Positions 49,371-60,711 are shown, counted from the stretch's first letter. The stretch is 64,000 bases of DNA from Galaxea fascicularis (GCA_948470475.1 OX419336.1:32680415-32744414), one strand, 5' to 3'. Notes: a model not told the origin generated them from the letters alone. Program-made: numbers and translations.

Positions 49371-49680
49371 CTAAGGGAAAATAACAGGTAAAATTATAGA
49401 ATGCACTGACTCGGCTGGTGCTTATCCATATGAGAGGTATGGTACTTAATGAAAAAAACTAGCCTCTTAAATTAACAGTCCCACGTCCTTCACTCCCCAT
49501 CCACCTCCGCTGCTTTAATAATGGAATTTTTTGGCTGCAGATTTTATGAAGCAGGATGATTATTTAGAATTGTAAGTCATACTGAGGTTATAGCAATTTT
49601 CCTGCCATGGGTTTATTTCAAGTGAATAAGGTAACGAACGCCAACAAGCCACATCTAATCACCAATGTAGCATTAATCAT

Positions 49681-50802
49681 GGTTCTTAGGTGGCAAAGTT
49701 TGCCAGTTAATGTTTTATTGAGTTCTAAGCTCAAACGATCAGTATCTAACGGATCAGGCTTAGAGCGATGTTACCCTAAGTGCCCCTTTCTAAAAGTGTT
49801 TTTGTTAATGATCGAGCTCTCGGAATTCCACATACCGCCGGCAGTGTTCCACAAACAGACCCTATACAGCGGGGAGTAACAGCAAGACTTTTGCCGTGGA
49901 AGAGCAGGTGTTCTGTCTGGATTATCTCCAAAGATGCACGCTTTTAGCAACTTGTTAACCGTAATGATTCGTTTCTTCAGTAACTTCGTTTTATACATTT
50001 TTATTTTCATACGTGCAGACTTAATACGCTTTCAGGCAACATCATCAAGTTGGCCGTGAAGATCTGTTCCTCGTCGTTAAAGCTTTATACACCAATTATC
50101 ATGCATAAAATGTAACTGCTGACGTCGTGTTTGCGTACTTGCCTTTATAAGCGCACTGGGTCTAACAAGCGCTGTGAATGTGAATGTGTTCGGTAATGAG
50201 GACTGGTCCACGGAGGGAATGGTAAGCAGCATTGCATCTGTTTTGACTATGTGTCATTGCATCTCGCAATCAGTTGCACCCAAAAGCTTACATCTAAAGG
50301 CCTCAGTAAATTCGAGTAATCCTGTAGCTCTTCCAGACCTACAACCTATAGATTGTTTTGTTACAAGGGCTAGGGGTACTGTTTGTGTTGTATTTTCTAT
50401 CGTTTTGTTCTCCAATCGTAGATCGCGTCTGGAAAGCTACGGGTCTCTCTTAAATTCAACCCCAAACCTATGGGGCTCACTCATTTTCTGTTACTGCTGC
50501 ATCCGTGTAGACTATGCCCTCGCCCCACCCCCCCTCACCCCCCACCCCGCGCCACCAAAGCTTCTGTGAACAATCCAAAAAATCAACACAAATAAAAAAA
50601 AATAGCCTTTTGGTGGAAAGATTCAGTTTGTAAACTATCGGCCCTCTTCAATTTTAAATATTTTCATTTGTTTTTAGAAGCTGGAGTTGATTGTTTCACG
50701 CTGTGGAACTGGGGAATGCAGATCAAAGCTACGAACTAGTGTTTACTAGCAGTCAGGTTAGGAACTCAATCGACTAAACGTGACGACGTCAATCATACAT
50801 AC
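49681..50802. other. Intron between exons 11 and 12, outside the array
   Basis: Unique-looking apart from a C-rich run at 50518-50556. A 131-codon plus-strand frame (50174-50569) has no recognisable domain or splice context. Confidence 0.5.
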
Positions 50803-50955
50803 GTCTCCTCTTTAGTCTCCGTCCGCGCCTCCTGCGTCGCCATCTTCTTCGTCTTCGTCTTCGTCTTCGCCTTCGTCTTCGCCTCCTTCTGCGCCGAAGT
50901 CGTCTTCTTGCTCGTCTTCGTCTCCTCCTTCTTCGTCTTCTCCTCTGTCTTCTCG
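50803..50955 (-). CDS. Exon 11 (poly-Arg, 153 nt, phase 1-1)
   Basis: The acceptor is cttttttattcag|CG and the donor is GGAGAC|GTATGT. It encodes 51 residues, nearly all Arg, with single Ala, Leu, Trp, Gly and Lys. The split codon with exon 10 is T|CG (Ser). Confidence 0.8.
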
Positions 50956-51769
50956 CTGAATAAAAAAGTTGTGGGGTGGTTCGATCAGTTGTTGCGATTG
51001 AGCTAGGCTGCTGCGTAAAGTCGTAACGGTTTGTCACCAAATCAAGCCAATAAAGGGTATATCGGGAGCTTTCGGTAGATCGTTGCAACCGGAATCTAAC
51101 AGAGAGGACCTATCAACAACTTATTAAAAAGAACGAGGGAGTTCGGTCTGTCCGTCTGCACTTAACCCTCTAAGGCCTAAGAGTGATCAGCACCAAATTT
51201 CTCCTAGTGATATTAACAGAATGGTCACGGGAATTAAGGACAGAATCACACAAGATAAATTTGCCTGATATTTTAACAACTCCTCTCCTCTACTTTTATA
51301 GGAATGTGTAGCGGCAACAAGTGAGAATTTAAAGTTTGATCTTAGGGTTTAAAGGCTTGAACACATTAAGACCTGAGGCATCAAAAACGAATTCGAACAA
51401 AACAAAAGGTACGCCCTGATCCATGAACACTATTCACGCTAAATTATTCAATTTCGGAGGGAAATGGCTCAAGCCCACTTAGCTCCGACAACTGAGTCAA
51501 ATGACTCACTAATAGTAGACGAAAAAATGTATCGTTACGCTGAATGTGCAGCTGATTAATCACGACGCCGATCTATAATAGTGAAGGCACTGAATACGTG
51601 GTTAATTTCGTAGTAACGCATGCAAACTACCTATCAGTTTATAGCATCTCAGTCGTAATGAAGTTTCAGCCTTGCTGTAATCAGTTCGATTTTTTCTTTT
51701 ATTCGCAGTGGGTTCGAGTGCCTCCAAAATAAGGCTGATAGTATTTCTTAAATTTTATACATCCCTTAC

Positions 51770-52249
51770 AGATTCGTCTTGGTCGCCTTCTTCTTATTCT
51801 CCTTCTTCGTGTCCACCTTCCGTGATACCTCACACATGCCTTCCGTCCCGTTACTTTCACTCGCAGATTGCGACCATGATATGTGATTCTGTAAGTGGGA
51901 CGACGAACGACCCGCTTCCACTTGTGCTTATACATCATGTACAGTCGTCTTCTTATCATCATCATGCGCGCCCATACACGTCTAAACTTAATCATCAGCA
52001 TGTTCGCCTTTCTTTGAAGGCGCTGCAATCGTCGGCGGTACCGCAGATACCATTTTCCCCGGCGCTTGACAATTGGCTTCCATTTCCTGCCGAACCAAAT
52101 GAACCACCTGCCGCGTATTTTTTTACACGGTCGCCATCGCTTGTTGAAGTAGATTTTTACACGTCGTCCGGTTCTTCGGAGTCTGTATCGTCGAGCACCA
52201 ACTCTCACCAACCATGTTCTACCGCCTCGCCTCAAGCGCCGATATCGTC
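51770..52249 (-). CDS. Exon 10 (structured block, 480 nt, phase 1-1)
   Basis: The acceptor is ctacttcagag|GA; the AG two bases earlier would break the phase. The donor is CGAATCT|GTAAGGG. The 160 residues hold NKRWRPCKKIRGRWFIWFGR and WKPIVKRRGKWYLRYRR, then an unusual Met-rich middle (MLMIKFRRVWARMMMIRRR). It is the same length as exon 7. Confidence 0.8.
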
Positions 52250-52480
52250 CTCTGAAGTAGACTCTGGGGCCTGGTTGGGGGAAGGAGGGGTGGTGTTAAA
52301 ATTGCGAATGTTTCTACCTTATCGTTCAAGTATAAGGATAAACTGTCAGTGATGGTCATCGCTTTATAAAAACTGAGGAGTTGGTACCAATTTGCTTTGG
52401 TGATCTCCCTATTTTTGTTTTGTTTAGTTGTTTGTTTTGCACTGTAGTTAACATTTCTAAAAGTAAAGGGAAACACTTAC

Positions 52481-52543
52481 GTTTTCTTCTTAGTCCGTAT
52501 CTTCGTCTCCTTCCTTGACGCGTACGCCTCCTTAAACGTCGAG
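52481..52543 (-). CDS. Exon 9 (short Arg-rich exon, 63 nt, phase 1-1)
   Basis: The acceptor is ggtttctttttag|CT and the donor is AGAAAAC|GTAAGTG. It encodes 21 residues, RRLRRRTRQGRRRRYGLRRK with split codons at each end. The polypyrimidine tract and donor are both strong. Confidence 0.8.
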
Positions 52544-53109
52544 CTAAAAAGAAACCCAAGAAACCATAGGGGCAAGTCTAATGCACTGTCAACTAACGTA
52601 AATTTCCAAACCATAAATGAAACGTAAATGAAAACAGATTAACTTAGAGGAAGACCTTGTTGTAATTAATAATGGTAATTGAACTGAGTGGATTGTAATT
52701 TGGTTTGAAATCACAAGTCAAAATTGCATGACACGAACTTTAATTACCACTTTATTACACCCATTTTGAAATCACACACTTCTTTGTCAATACTAATATT
52801 TATTTAATATCCACTTCAAGAAACCCGGTTTTGAATTTTGATAGTCTAAAATAGATGCAATTTAGAGCATCAAAATGGTGCAATTTGTGAATGAACTGCA
52901 CTGTTGAGAATCAATCAGATTGTAAGAATACCCAGAAAATGGGTATAATAAAGCAAATTATTACACGACTTAGACAGTCAGAGGGACAATAACTAAAATC
53001 GACCAATAAGATTGCTCTATTGCCAGTCCGATATTCTCTAAGTATTGGACCGGGTATTGTCCCAAATGATCCCGCGTTGTTCCCGCGTTGTCTTCAGTCG
53101 TGTAATGAA

Positions 53110-53265
53110 TCTCTTATAAACCAAGCTTGCTCGGGACTGTACTGGGAGAATATCGGCCCTCGGTTTTTTTTCTACGGACCTCGCTGCGCTCGGTCCGTAC
53201 TGTCAAGACCTCGGGCCGATATTCTCCCAGTACGGCCCTCGCGCTTGGTTAATAAGATATATATA
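53110..53265. mobile_element. Foldback element (TACTGGGAGAATATCGGCC)
   Basis: CTGTACTGGGAGAATATCGG is mirrored by CCGATATTCTCCCAGTACG, and ACCAAGC by GCTTGGT. Confidence 0.82.
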
Positions 53266-53614
53266 TTTAAACTAAATAGAAAAAAGAAAGAATCAAGACT
53301 GCATTTCCTTTAAAGCTCCGTCTATGTATATGTAAATAGTGACGTGACTGACATCCTGACACTTAAATTGGCCATTCAGACTGCATATTGCGATCGACTT
53401 AACCAGATGTTTGTTCGTTAAAGAGAAAATATCTGAGAACGAGATACAGTGTAAAAGAGGTTCCCTCAGCTTCCATTGTAGGTTAGTAACTAATATTACT
53501 ACTGTACACAACTCCAATGAACACGAACAGAAAAGAAAAGTAAAGGGAACAGGTCCTTGTTGGTAGAGACAAAGTTTTGTCTATTAAAAGAAGATTGTCT
53601 GAATTGAAATTATA

Positions 53615-53800
53615 GAGTGTGTGCACTTGATGTCACGGCGGCCATGTTTGAGCAGCATGCGGAGGAACAGTGATCATAGTGAAGAAGTAAAATAGTCTTC
53701 TGCAAGGTAAACCTGAACTCTACTTTTTATGCAAAATCTTTCTTTGTTTCAATACACCAATATGACCACCAGTTACCTGAGCGAACACCCTCTCTAACAT
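53615..53800. mobile_element. Decayed copy of the GGCGGCCAT inverted-repeat element
   Basis: GATGTCACGGCGGCCATGTT, CTACTTTTTATGCAAAATC and ACACCAATATGACCACC match 23535-23720 in order. Confidence 0.68.
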
Positions 53801-53822
53801 AAAATTTAGATAAAACACGTAC

Positions 53823-54119
53823 ATCTTCGTCTTCTGCCTCTTCTTCGTCGCCTTCTTCGTAACCTGTATCTTCTTCGTCCTCCTATTCTCCGTCTCCTGC
53901 CTCTTCTCCTTCTTCTGCCGCGGTATTTTCTTCTTCTACGCCATCGCCTCCTTCTTCGCCGCCGTCCCCTTAATCTGTACCTTCCTCTCCTACGTCTCCT
54001 TCGACGCCCTCTCCTTCCTCTTCTCAATCTATATCGCCTCCTTCTTCCTCTTCTTCTTAACCGATATCGCCTTCTCCTTTTCCTTTCAACGCGTCGTCTA
54101 CCTCTTCTCGTTCTTCTTG
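53823..54119 (-). CDS. Exon 8 (long poly-Arg with RYRLR periodicity, 297 nt, phase 1-1)
   Basis: The acceptor is gtttcattacag|CA and the donor is AAGAT|GTACGTG, a weaker donor than most. It encodes 99 residues. Arg dominates, but RYRLR recurs four times, with RRG and GRR between. It is the longest separate poly-Arg exon and looks internally repeated. Confidence 0.8.
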
Positions 54120-54983
54120 CTGTAATGAAACCACAACACAAAGAAAGAGTTTAAGTGACAGAGGCTGTCATAATTTAAAAAAAAAAGGTATGTGATCCCT
54201 TCTAAATAACGCTGTACGAATCAATGAAGGCAAACTGAATTCCTAAAAATTACACGGCCTGCATAACTGATTTAATAAACACGACCGATTTAACCAAGCT
54301 TGATGGATAAGAAGGCCGAGGGTGCATTTGTTTGGTGTATGTCAGCCATTCGAATACCAGCAAGAAACAAACGCTTCTGTCATTCAGTTTCTCTCTTGAC
54401 ATGATCTACTCATAGCCATAAACATACGAATAGCAAAAGCGAAAGTGTTCCTTTACTTCTGTTTCCAAGCAGGTAAAGTGAGAACAGAAATCATAGAACT
54501 GAAGATAAATATAAACACAAAGAAAAGACACTTAACCAATCATGCTAGATACGCTGTTGTAACACTGCGCTTGTGTTTGTTGCCTACACCACTCTACGCC
54601 TTCAGCAAAAACCACTCCGCTCTTACGTCTCAGGTATCAATGGACTTTTACTCTATACGTGGTGCCTTAAAAAGCACTCAGTTTATTTCCTAACTGCAAT
54701 ACAAACTGTTGCTTATCATAATCATGATCATTATCTTAATTAATCAAGCCTTTTTGACAAAGACTATTAACGGTCATTGTTGAGTTAGGTAGGCACGCAG
54801 GAATTTTAAAGAATACGACAGACGTGTCTTTGGGGCCGGGAGGGGGGAGGGGGGGAAGGGGGTCCCGTATCCAAGCTATATAGGTATGTGCCGCTCCAAA
54901 GGGTATAGGTTTTTTTTGGGTCTGAAAACGAGCATAGAGGATAGGGTTTTTTTTTGGTCTGAAAACGAGTATAGAGGTCTTAC

Positions 54984-55463
54984 CTTTTCTTGGCTTTCCA
55001 TAACGACCGCGACGCCGCACCTGGAAACGCCCATTTCTTCTCCTCACGACAAACCTCTTTCCGCGGTATTTGATACTGTATCGCACTGGTCTTCTTATAC
55101 GCCACCAATGCCGCTTGAACTGAATGTAGAAGCGCCGTCTACCGCATTTCACAGGCCTCCATTTCCTATTGAAGAGGATCTTAAAGGTACGTGAGTTTCT
55201 CTGCAGCTTGACGTAGCGTTTGTTTTTGCGTATTGTCCAGGATCGTCCGCGGTAGTAAATGCGTTCCCAGGTTCTGATGTAGATGTACCACATACCATGT
55301 ATGCGTTTTATGAGCCGCCATCTGCCACGATATTTCAGTTTCATTCTTTTCCCGCCTCGGCGGATTCTGTATCTGATTCCTTTCACTCTAAAGAACCATC
55401 GCCTTCTCCATTTCCTCAAAATGCGGGGACGTCCCTTGAAATAAATCCTACGTCGCCTCCAGA
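54984..55463 (-). CDS. Exon 7 (structured block, 480 nt, phase 1-1)
   Basis: The acceptor is aatttcttgtttag|TC and the donor is AGAAAAG|GTAAGACC. The 160 residues contain clear repeat units: RGRWRLIKRIHGMWYIYIRT, then NRKWRPVKCGRRRFYIQFKR, then a YRGKRFVVRRRNGRFQVRRR tail. It has lower Arg and more Trp/Tyr than its neighbours, so the block pattern is easiest to see here. The reading frame beyond the donor runs on in the intron and is not coding. Confidence 0.85.
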
Positions 55464-55507
55464 CTAAACAAGAAATTAAATTTTGAATGATGAGTATGAA
55501 ATAAATC

Positions 55508-55900
55508 ATATTATCATTCGATGGATATTTCCCCCCTTTTCATTGGCTGAGAGCCCACCACGTGACCTGCAAATAACTGCCTACAAATAATGATCTGCTC
55601 ATTCGTAATATCGTCTAAATGCGTTTTTGCTGCAAATAATATTCTGCTCATGCGCAATTGTAACCACGCTAGAATAATTTATTTAACTGAGAAGGAAACC
55701 AATTGATTTCTGCCAGCAGCGCACGCTGACCGCTTCCCAAAAAAAAAAGTATCAAAACAAACTTGGTGATCGAATGATAAAACAATTATTGAACTCGGTT
55801 ATCGCTAAATATCGTGATTTGCCAATGTCTCGCAAATTAATCTGCTCGCCACTGGCAAATCACGATATTTTGCTCAACCTCGTCCAATAATTGTTAATTA
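55508..55900. repeat. Dispersed ~0.4-kb repeat, copy 2
   Basis: This copy is in the same orientation as 7128-7538. It lacks the CAGCCTTCGGCTTCGG segment and has an extra CTACAAATAATGATCTG insertion. Confidence 0.85.
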
Positions 55901-55929
55901 CGATCTATACATACAATATTTTAACCCGC

Positions 55930-56012
55930 ATTCAAACCCCGTTGAAGTCAGGCTTCTTAACGCAATTCAATAAATTGCGTTCACAACTGCGAGGATCATT
56001 CTACATTTCATT
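55930..56012 (+). mobile_element. 5'-truncated copy of the SINE at 34827
   Basis: It begins in the B box (TTCAAACCCCGTTGAAGTC) and keeps the AGGCTTCTTAACGCAATT and CTGCGAGGATCATT tail. Confidence 0.75.
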
Positions 56013-56034
56013 TCAAGTTGAATTTTAATGGAAA

Positions 56035-56112
56035 ACATCATCACAAACACAATCACAACCACCATCACCATCGTCATCGTCGTCGTCGTCGTCATCGTCA
56101 TCGTCGTCGTTG
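56035..56112. repeat. CATCGT/CGT triplet microsatellite
   Basis: A run of ATC, CGT and TCG triplets follows the SINE fragment at 55930. Its minus strand looks Asp/Arg-rich but lacks an acceptor, so I do not call it an exon. Confidence 0.8.
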
Positions 56113-56638
56113 TCAAAATACGCATACGTAGCAATGACAACGTCACGACAGAGATGACGGAGCACGCAGATCTAAGAAGTTTGGTAAAAAAAAACTGACA
56201 GAACGGCAAATTGAGCAAAGGAAGTCGCCTTCAATCTTTTCAACGCATGATTAGATTAAGACCTGTCCACACGTACCCGGATATTTTTGAAAACGGAGAT
56301 TTTCGAATGAAAATCGAGAACGAGAAAAAGAAAAAACGAAAAGAAAGCTTAAAAGAGTTAAGTTTACAGCAGACACCATGGAAAAGATTCAGCACTTTCT
56401 TTAAGCTACTCTTCCTTCGCAAGTCACTGCGAGGTACAACTTGAACCATAAGAACGATTTATATCCCGTGAGGCTGTTGCTTGCATTGAAGAAATAGTGG
56501 AGCGGGTAAAACAGATTCAAGTATTGATTTTAGGGAGCTTAACGACCCATTGTCACTTCCCGTCATGCTTTGTGAATTGTTTACTTTGTTTGGAGTCGAC
56601 ACAAATAAAGGCTGGCAATTTGCAAATTAAAATTACCG

Positions 56639-56810
56639 CCGACCGGTTGGCTCAGTTGGTGGAGTGCCGGACTACCGTGCGGGAGGTCGTGGGTTCAGGG
56701 TATTTAAATAACTGAGGAGAAAGTGCTTCCTTTGCAATGACATCTGCAAATGGTTAGACTTTCTAGTCTTCTCGGATGAGGACGATAAACCGGAGGTCCC
56801 GTCTCATAGC
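56639..56810 (+). mobile_element. tRNA-derived SINE, second family, plus orientation
   Basis: The head is GGTTGGCTCAGTTGGTGGAG with GTGGGTTCAGG as a decayed B box. The body includes TTTCTAGTCTTCTCGGATGA and GGAGGTCCCGTCTCATAG, matching 38161-38350. Confidence 0.78.
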
Positions 56811-57949
56811 TCTTTACAATTGATTCTGCGAGACGTTAAAGAATAGAATAGAATTCCAAGCAAATTAGTATGATATGATATGATATGATATGATATGATC
56901 TGACAAAAAACCTGATAAACTAAATAAATGCCAAGACCTTCTACTAGGAGCACGACTGATTTGCCACTTCTATTGGCGAAAATCCGAAACTTTGACCGCG
57001 TCGCTTCTTCGAACTCATTTCATAACAGCGGCTGCCGACCGTTAAAGATAACCTATTCCGGTGCAGCAGATATCCAGCAAATTCATTGTTAGTGTTACTG
57101 CAAAACCCCGTTTGGTCCTTCTTCTCCTTCCACAAACTGTACACTGAATCTCATAGGCAAACCTTCACTACATTCTCCCTCCTTCAAGGCCGCCCTCGAG
57201 CCTTCGGCGGCATCTGTCCACCGAAAATGTTCCAATGGCGACAAGTAGTGGTTTCCACCACGCTACAAAGCGAAGTATCTCGTAAAATATACCTTATATA
57301 CATTTTTCACCTATACAGGAGACCAAAATTGAACGTAAATTGCGTGATGGAGGCGGATTCCTTGAGATCTTTCTTGCCGTTGCAGTAGCTGAAGATTTTC
57401 GTGGTCCACGAAATTCTAGTATGATCGCAGTGTATGGAAAGTAGCTTCGGGTCTTTAATCAACGACGACGGCGACAGCAAAGAAAATGTCATTTCAAAAT
57501 ATATCTTCTCGTTTTTAGAGCGCTTTGGTGATTCCGCTTTGTAAAATTGGATAACATTGGCTAACTATCCACGGACTAATGCACTGTGAACGGCATTACA
57601 GTGAGGACAAAGAGAAAAAGAGCGTGGCGTCATGTGCTCGTGTTCTCAAAACAAACAAACATAGAACATAGATGGTCTTTTGCTCATCAACGCTACCGTT
57701 TACAGTGCATTCCCCTTACAGTTGTCGTCCTCGTTGCTTAAACTCCAGTTACGATGACGATAATAATATGATAACGATGATGACAATGATCAAGAATAAA
57801 AAACACTGATTACACTATGAACACCATGCCTATAGTTCAATTTAGTCTTTACGATAACGATGGCTCGCCATCAAAAAATGAACGTATTTTAAGAAATGTT
57901 TGCCGGTCTTAAGAACGATGACTTCAGAACTGTGACTGTCATTAGATGC

Positions 57950-58086
57950 GGTGACGGTGACGGTGATAGTGGTAGTGGCAGTGACAGTGACAGTGACAGT
58001 GACAGTGACACCGACAGCGACAGTGACAGCGACAGCGACAGTGACAGCGACAGTGACAGCGACAGCGACAGCGACAGCGACAGTGA

Positions 58087-58119
<33 letters not shown>

Positions 58120-58332
58120 TGACAGTGACAGCGACAGCGACAGCGACAGCGACAGTGACAGTGACAGTGACTGTGTAAGTGACAGTGACAGCCGCAGCAG
58201 CAGTGCCAGTGACAGTGTCAGTGACAGTTACAGTGTCAATGAAAGTGACAGTGACAGTGACAGTAACAGTGACAGTGACAGTGGCAGTGACAGTGATAAT
58301 GACAGTGACAGCGACAGTGACAGTGATGGTGA
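57950..58332. repeat. GACAGY hexamer satellite in the intron between exons 6 and 7
   Basis: About 380 bp of GACAGT/GACAGC units. On the plus strand it keeps open a 174-codon frame (57896-58420) rich in Ser-Asp; on the minus strand a 201-codon frame rich in Thr-Val and Ala-Val. No splice context ties either to a gene. Confidence 0.9.
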
Positions 58333-58880
58333 TGGTCATAGAGATGATGCTGATGATGCTAATAAAAATAATAAACGTCTGAGGTCTCGGGTGAAGTTCA
58401 TTGTGTATTACGATGAATAGTGATGGGAAGTTAGGAACATGTTGCACTGTAGCCTAGACTTTTACCCTGCTATGTGCTAACAGCTGTTTTTGTTTTTTGT
58501 TTGTTTTTACCACGAGAGCCAATGATCAAAGTTAAACCACCACAGAGAACTGTTTGCCAAGACCAAGATACGTTCTATTTAAAACTTTTAAATTTACCTT
58601 ATAACGCGTTGCTACCCATTTATATTCCAGATCTCAGCTGCATACAGCAATCTTGAGATCCATCGAAAGTTTGATGCAACTATACCCACGATATTAGAGG
58701 GTTGTTTGCACCCGCAGGGCAAAAAGACACCGCACTATCTGCGTTTACTAAGTGTGGTAGGGCCTGTCACACTTTCAGCGACATACGCCACGACAAATAA
58801 TCAAAACTTTGGTTTCCATGTTCAAACTGCATAGCCTTGTTCAGATGCTCACTTGGCAAATAAAAAACTAAAGCACTTAC

Positions 58881-59054
58881 CTCCTCGACGTCTCCTTCGT
58901 CCGTACCGTCGTCGTCGCCGTCGTAATCTGCGGCGCCGTACTATACGTCTTCTTCGTCTTCTCCTTCTTCGCCTTCGGCGTCGTCGACGTCTTCGTCTTC
59001 GCCTCCTTCGTTTCCTTCTAATCATTCGTTTGTACCAACGAGGTCGTCGTGGCC
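58881..59054 (-). CDS. Exon 6 (poly-Arg, 174 nt, phase 1-1)
   Basis: The acceptor is gttcctttag|GG and the donor is GAGGAG|GTAAGTGC. It encodes 58 residues: a short GPRRPRWYKRMIRRK lead, then an Arg run of more than 20 residues, then Arg with isolated Ile, Val, Leu, Tyr and Gly. Confidence 0.82.
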
Positions 59055-59254
59055 CTAAAGGAACAATCAACTCTTGAGATACTGTTACATCACTCACAGC
59101 CGAAATGTCTTTAAAATTGCGTGTATGGCAAATTTCGTCAACATGATAGAAATCTCATCATTACGTGCATCCTGACAAAGCCAATACATAGCGATTTTCG
59201 TCAAACTTGAAAGTGGCAAAATGAGACAAACTAGTTTTATCTAAATATCCTTAC

Positions 59255-59439
59255 GTCTGCTCTTTTTTCGTTTAACTTTCCTCACTGTGGTAAAGCGTCC
59301 TCTAGTTTTGACTAGGAAACGTCTTCCTCTTCTTTCGACTTGGAGTTTTCGTCTGCCAACTCTAACGTAACGCGTTCTACGTATCCTTATCCTACACCAA
59401 CGCCGCTTATACCACATCCCCCACAATCCTTTACGATAC
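59255..59439 (-). CDS. Exon 5 (second part of a split block, 185 nt, phase 2-1)
   Basis: The acceptor is gatatattttag|G and the donor is AGCAGAC|GTAAGGA. It enters in phase 2 and restores phase 1. It reads YRKGLWGMWYKRRWCRIRIR and then a VGRRKLQVERRGRRFLVKTR unit. The split codon with exon 4 is AG|G (Arg). Confidence 0.8.
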
Positions 59440-60201
59440 CTAAAATATATCAAAAACAAAAAGGCCCATTCATTGGCTAGTTCATGGTCACATGACATCT
59501 AATAATGAAACTGTTTACCACCAATATGCCATGAGCGGGCAACATTGCGAAAACTATGACGTCAGTAAAAGTTCACTGTTACCCGCGAAATGTTGATTGC
59601 TGTTTCACGTGATCACAGCGAGCAGTTGAAGGTGGCCTGATATTGTCGCTGGAATCTCAGCGCGTTTTTCAAAATTTGCTTTTGTTTTCTATCGGTTTGA
59701 TCCGCTTGTTTTGCTATATAACAAATCACTTAATGAGTGATCCCTTGGGGAACAGTGAATTTTCTTTCACTCGAATCTCTATGTTTCTTGAGATTCTCGG
59801 GAAACGAAATTTGCTGTTCCCCTCGGGACTAGTCATAAGTGTTAATTGTTAAATAGCACGAATACATGCAGACTTCTAAAGATCTCCCCTCCCTGCGCTC
59901 CCATACCTTTAAGGCGAGGAGGGTGGCGTGATGGTTGGAATGATACTTGTGTGGAAACTTAAAGATGTTTGATGTTTCGTGCTAACAATTTAAGCCACAG
60001 AAGACGAGCATGCGGACAGTAAAATAAAAAGACGATTCCTTTTCACGCCGTCAAATGATGCTATTGAATTCTGCGAGCGCTTCGTAACCACGTTGAAAAC
60101 ATCAAAACAGCCTTTTAATACCCCCTTCCCCTTCCATCCTTGTTTAATCTGGGGAGAACAGAGCGATGAATTAGACATTGGAACCGATCAACAGTGCTTA
60201 C

Positions 60202-60520
60202 CTCTTTACAATTCTATTTCTGCGCCGGAACCGGATGAAAAATCGCCAGTGCAAGCGTACCAGTCTTCCTCTCCAGCGGATATAACGGCGTCCACGGCGT
60301 CGGATCACAGAGACAGGTCTTCGTCCGAGTTGCACCTTCCACCTTCCTCTCCTTAGATAAATTCTTCTTGGCTTTTTGAATACGCTTATTCTGAGACCGC
60401 GTGTAAATCGCGGGATTAAGGTGGTTTTTCTGTTTAATTTGATGGCATATCGTCGGAGAGTTATAATGCGACGATAGCGACCTCTGAACAAAAGTTTGGT
60501 TCTGCTGCTTCTTTTACGTC
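60202..60520 (-). CDS. Exon 4 (first part of a split block, 319 nt, phase 1-2)
   Basis: The acceptor is ccctttttctgcag|GA and the donor is AAAGAG|GTAAGC. It enters in phase 1 and leaves in phase 2. The 106 residues include RRIYLRRGRWKVQLGRRPVS and RRYIRWRGRLVRLHWRFFIR. Together with exon 5 it gives 504 nt, the size of one ordinary large exon, so this is probably one block interrupted by a phase 2 intron. Confidence 0.8.
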
Positions 60521-60711
60521 CTGCAGAAAAAGGGAAATAATGCAACCAGCTACAGTATAAAGAGCAAACAGCACAGTTACACTAGAAGGTGCTGCGTGTC
60601 GGCAACAGAGCTGAAAGCCTTTCACGCCGTATCAGGTGAAAACAAAGAAGAAGAAGCACCAAAACAAAGCAAAGCATGAGTGTGATGCCTTCTCTTATAT
60701 TCCAGTCTTAC

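Larger units (their letters stand above)
38765..49680 (-). repeat. Tandem array of five ~2.2-kb exon units
   Basis: Five units repeat with exon-to-exon spacing of 2178, 2320, 2184 and 2179 bp. Each holds a 477-nt block exon, a 30-nt microexon and two introns. Units B-E are nearly identical over introns as well as exons, which points to recent unequal crossing-over or gene conversion. Unit A and the right flank of E are more diverged. A recent assembly collapse or expansion is possible in such a region. Confidence 0.93.

Noticed and set aside
50174..50569. 131-codon plus-strand frame
   Set aside because: No domain, no splice sites with good context and no homologous frame in the window; its C-terminal end is a C-rich run.
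56035..56112. Possible Arg/Asp exon on the minus strand
   Set aside because: It is a CGT/ATC triplet microsatellite without an AG acceptor or in-phase donor.
57842..58447. 201-codon minus-strand Thr-Val/Ala-Val frame
   Set aside because: It is a by-product of the GACAGY satellite, is in no phase with the giant gene, and has unlike composition.
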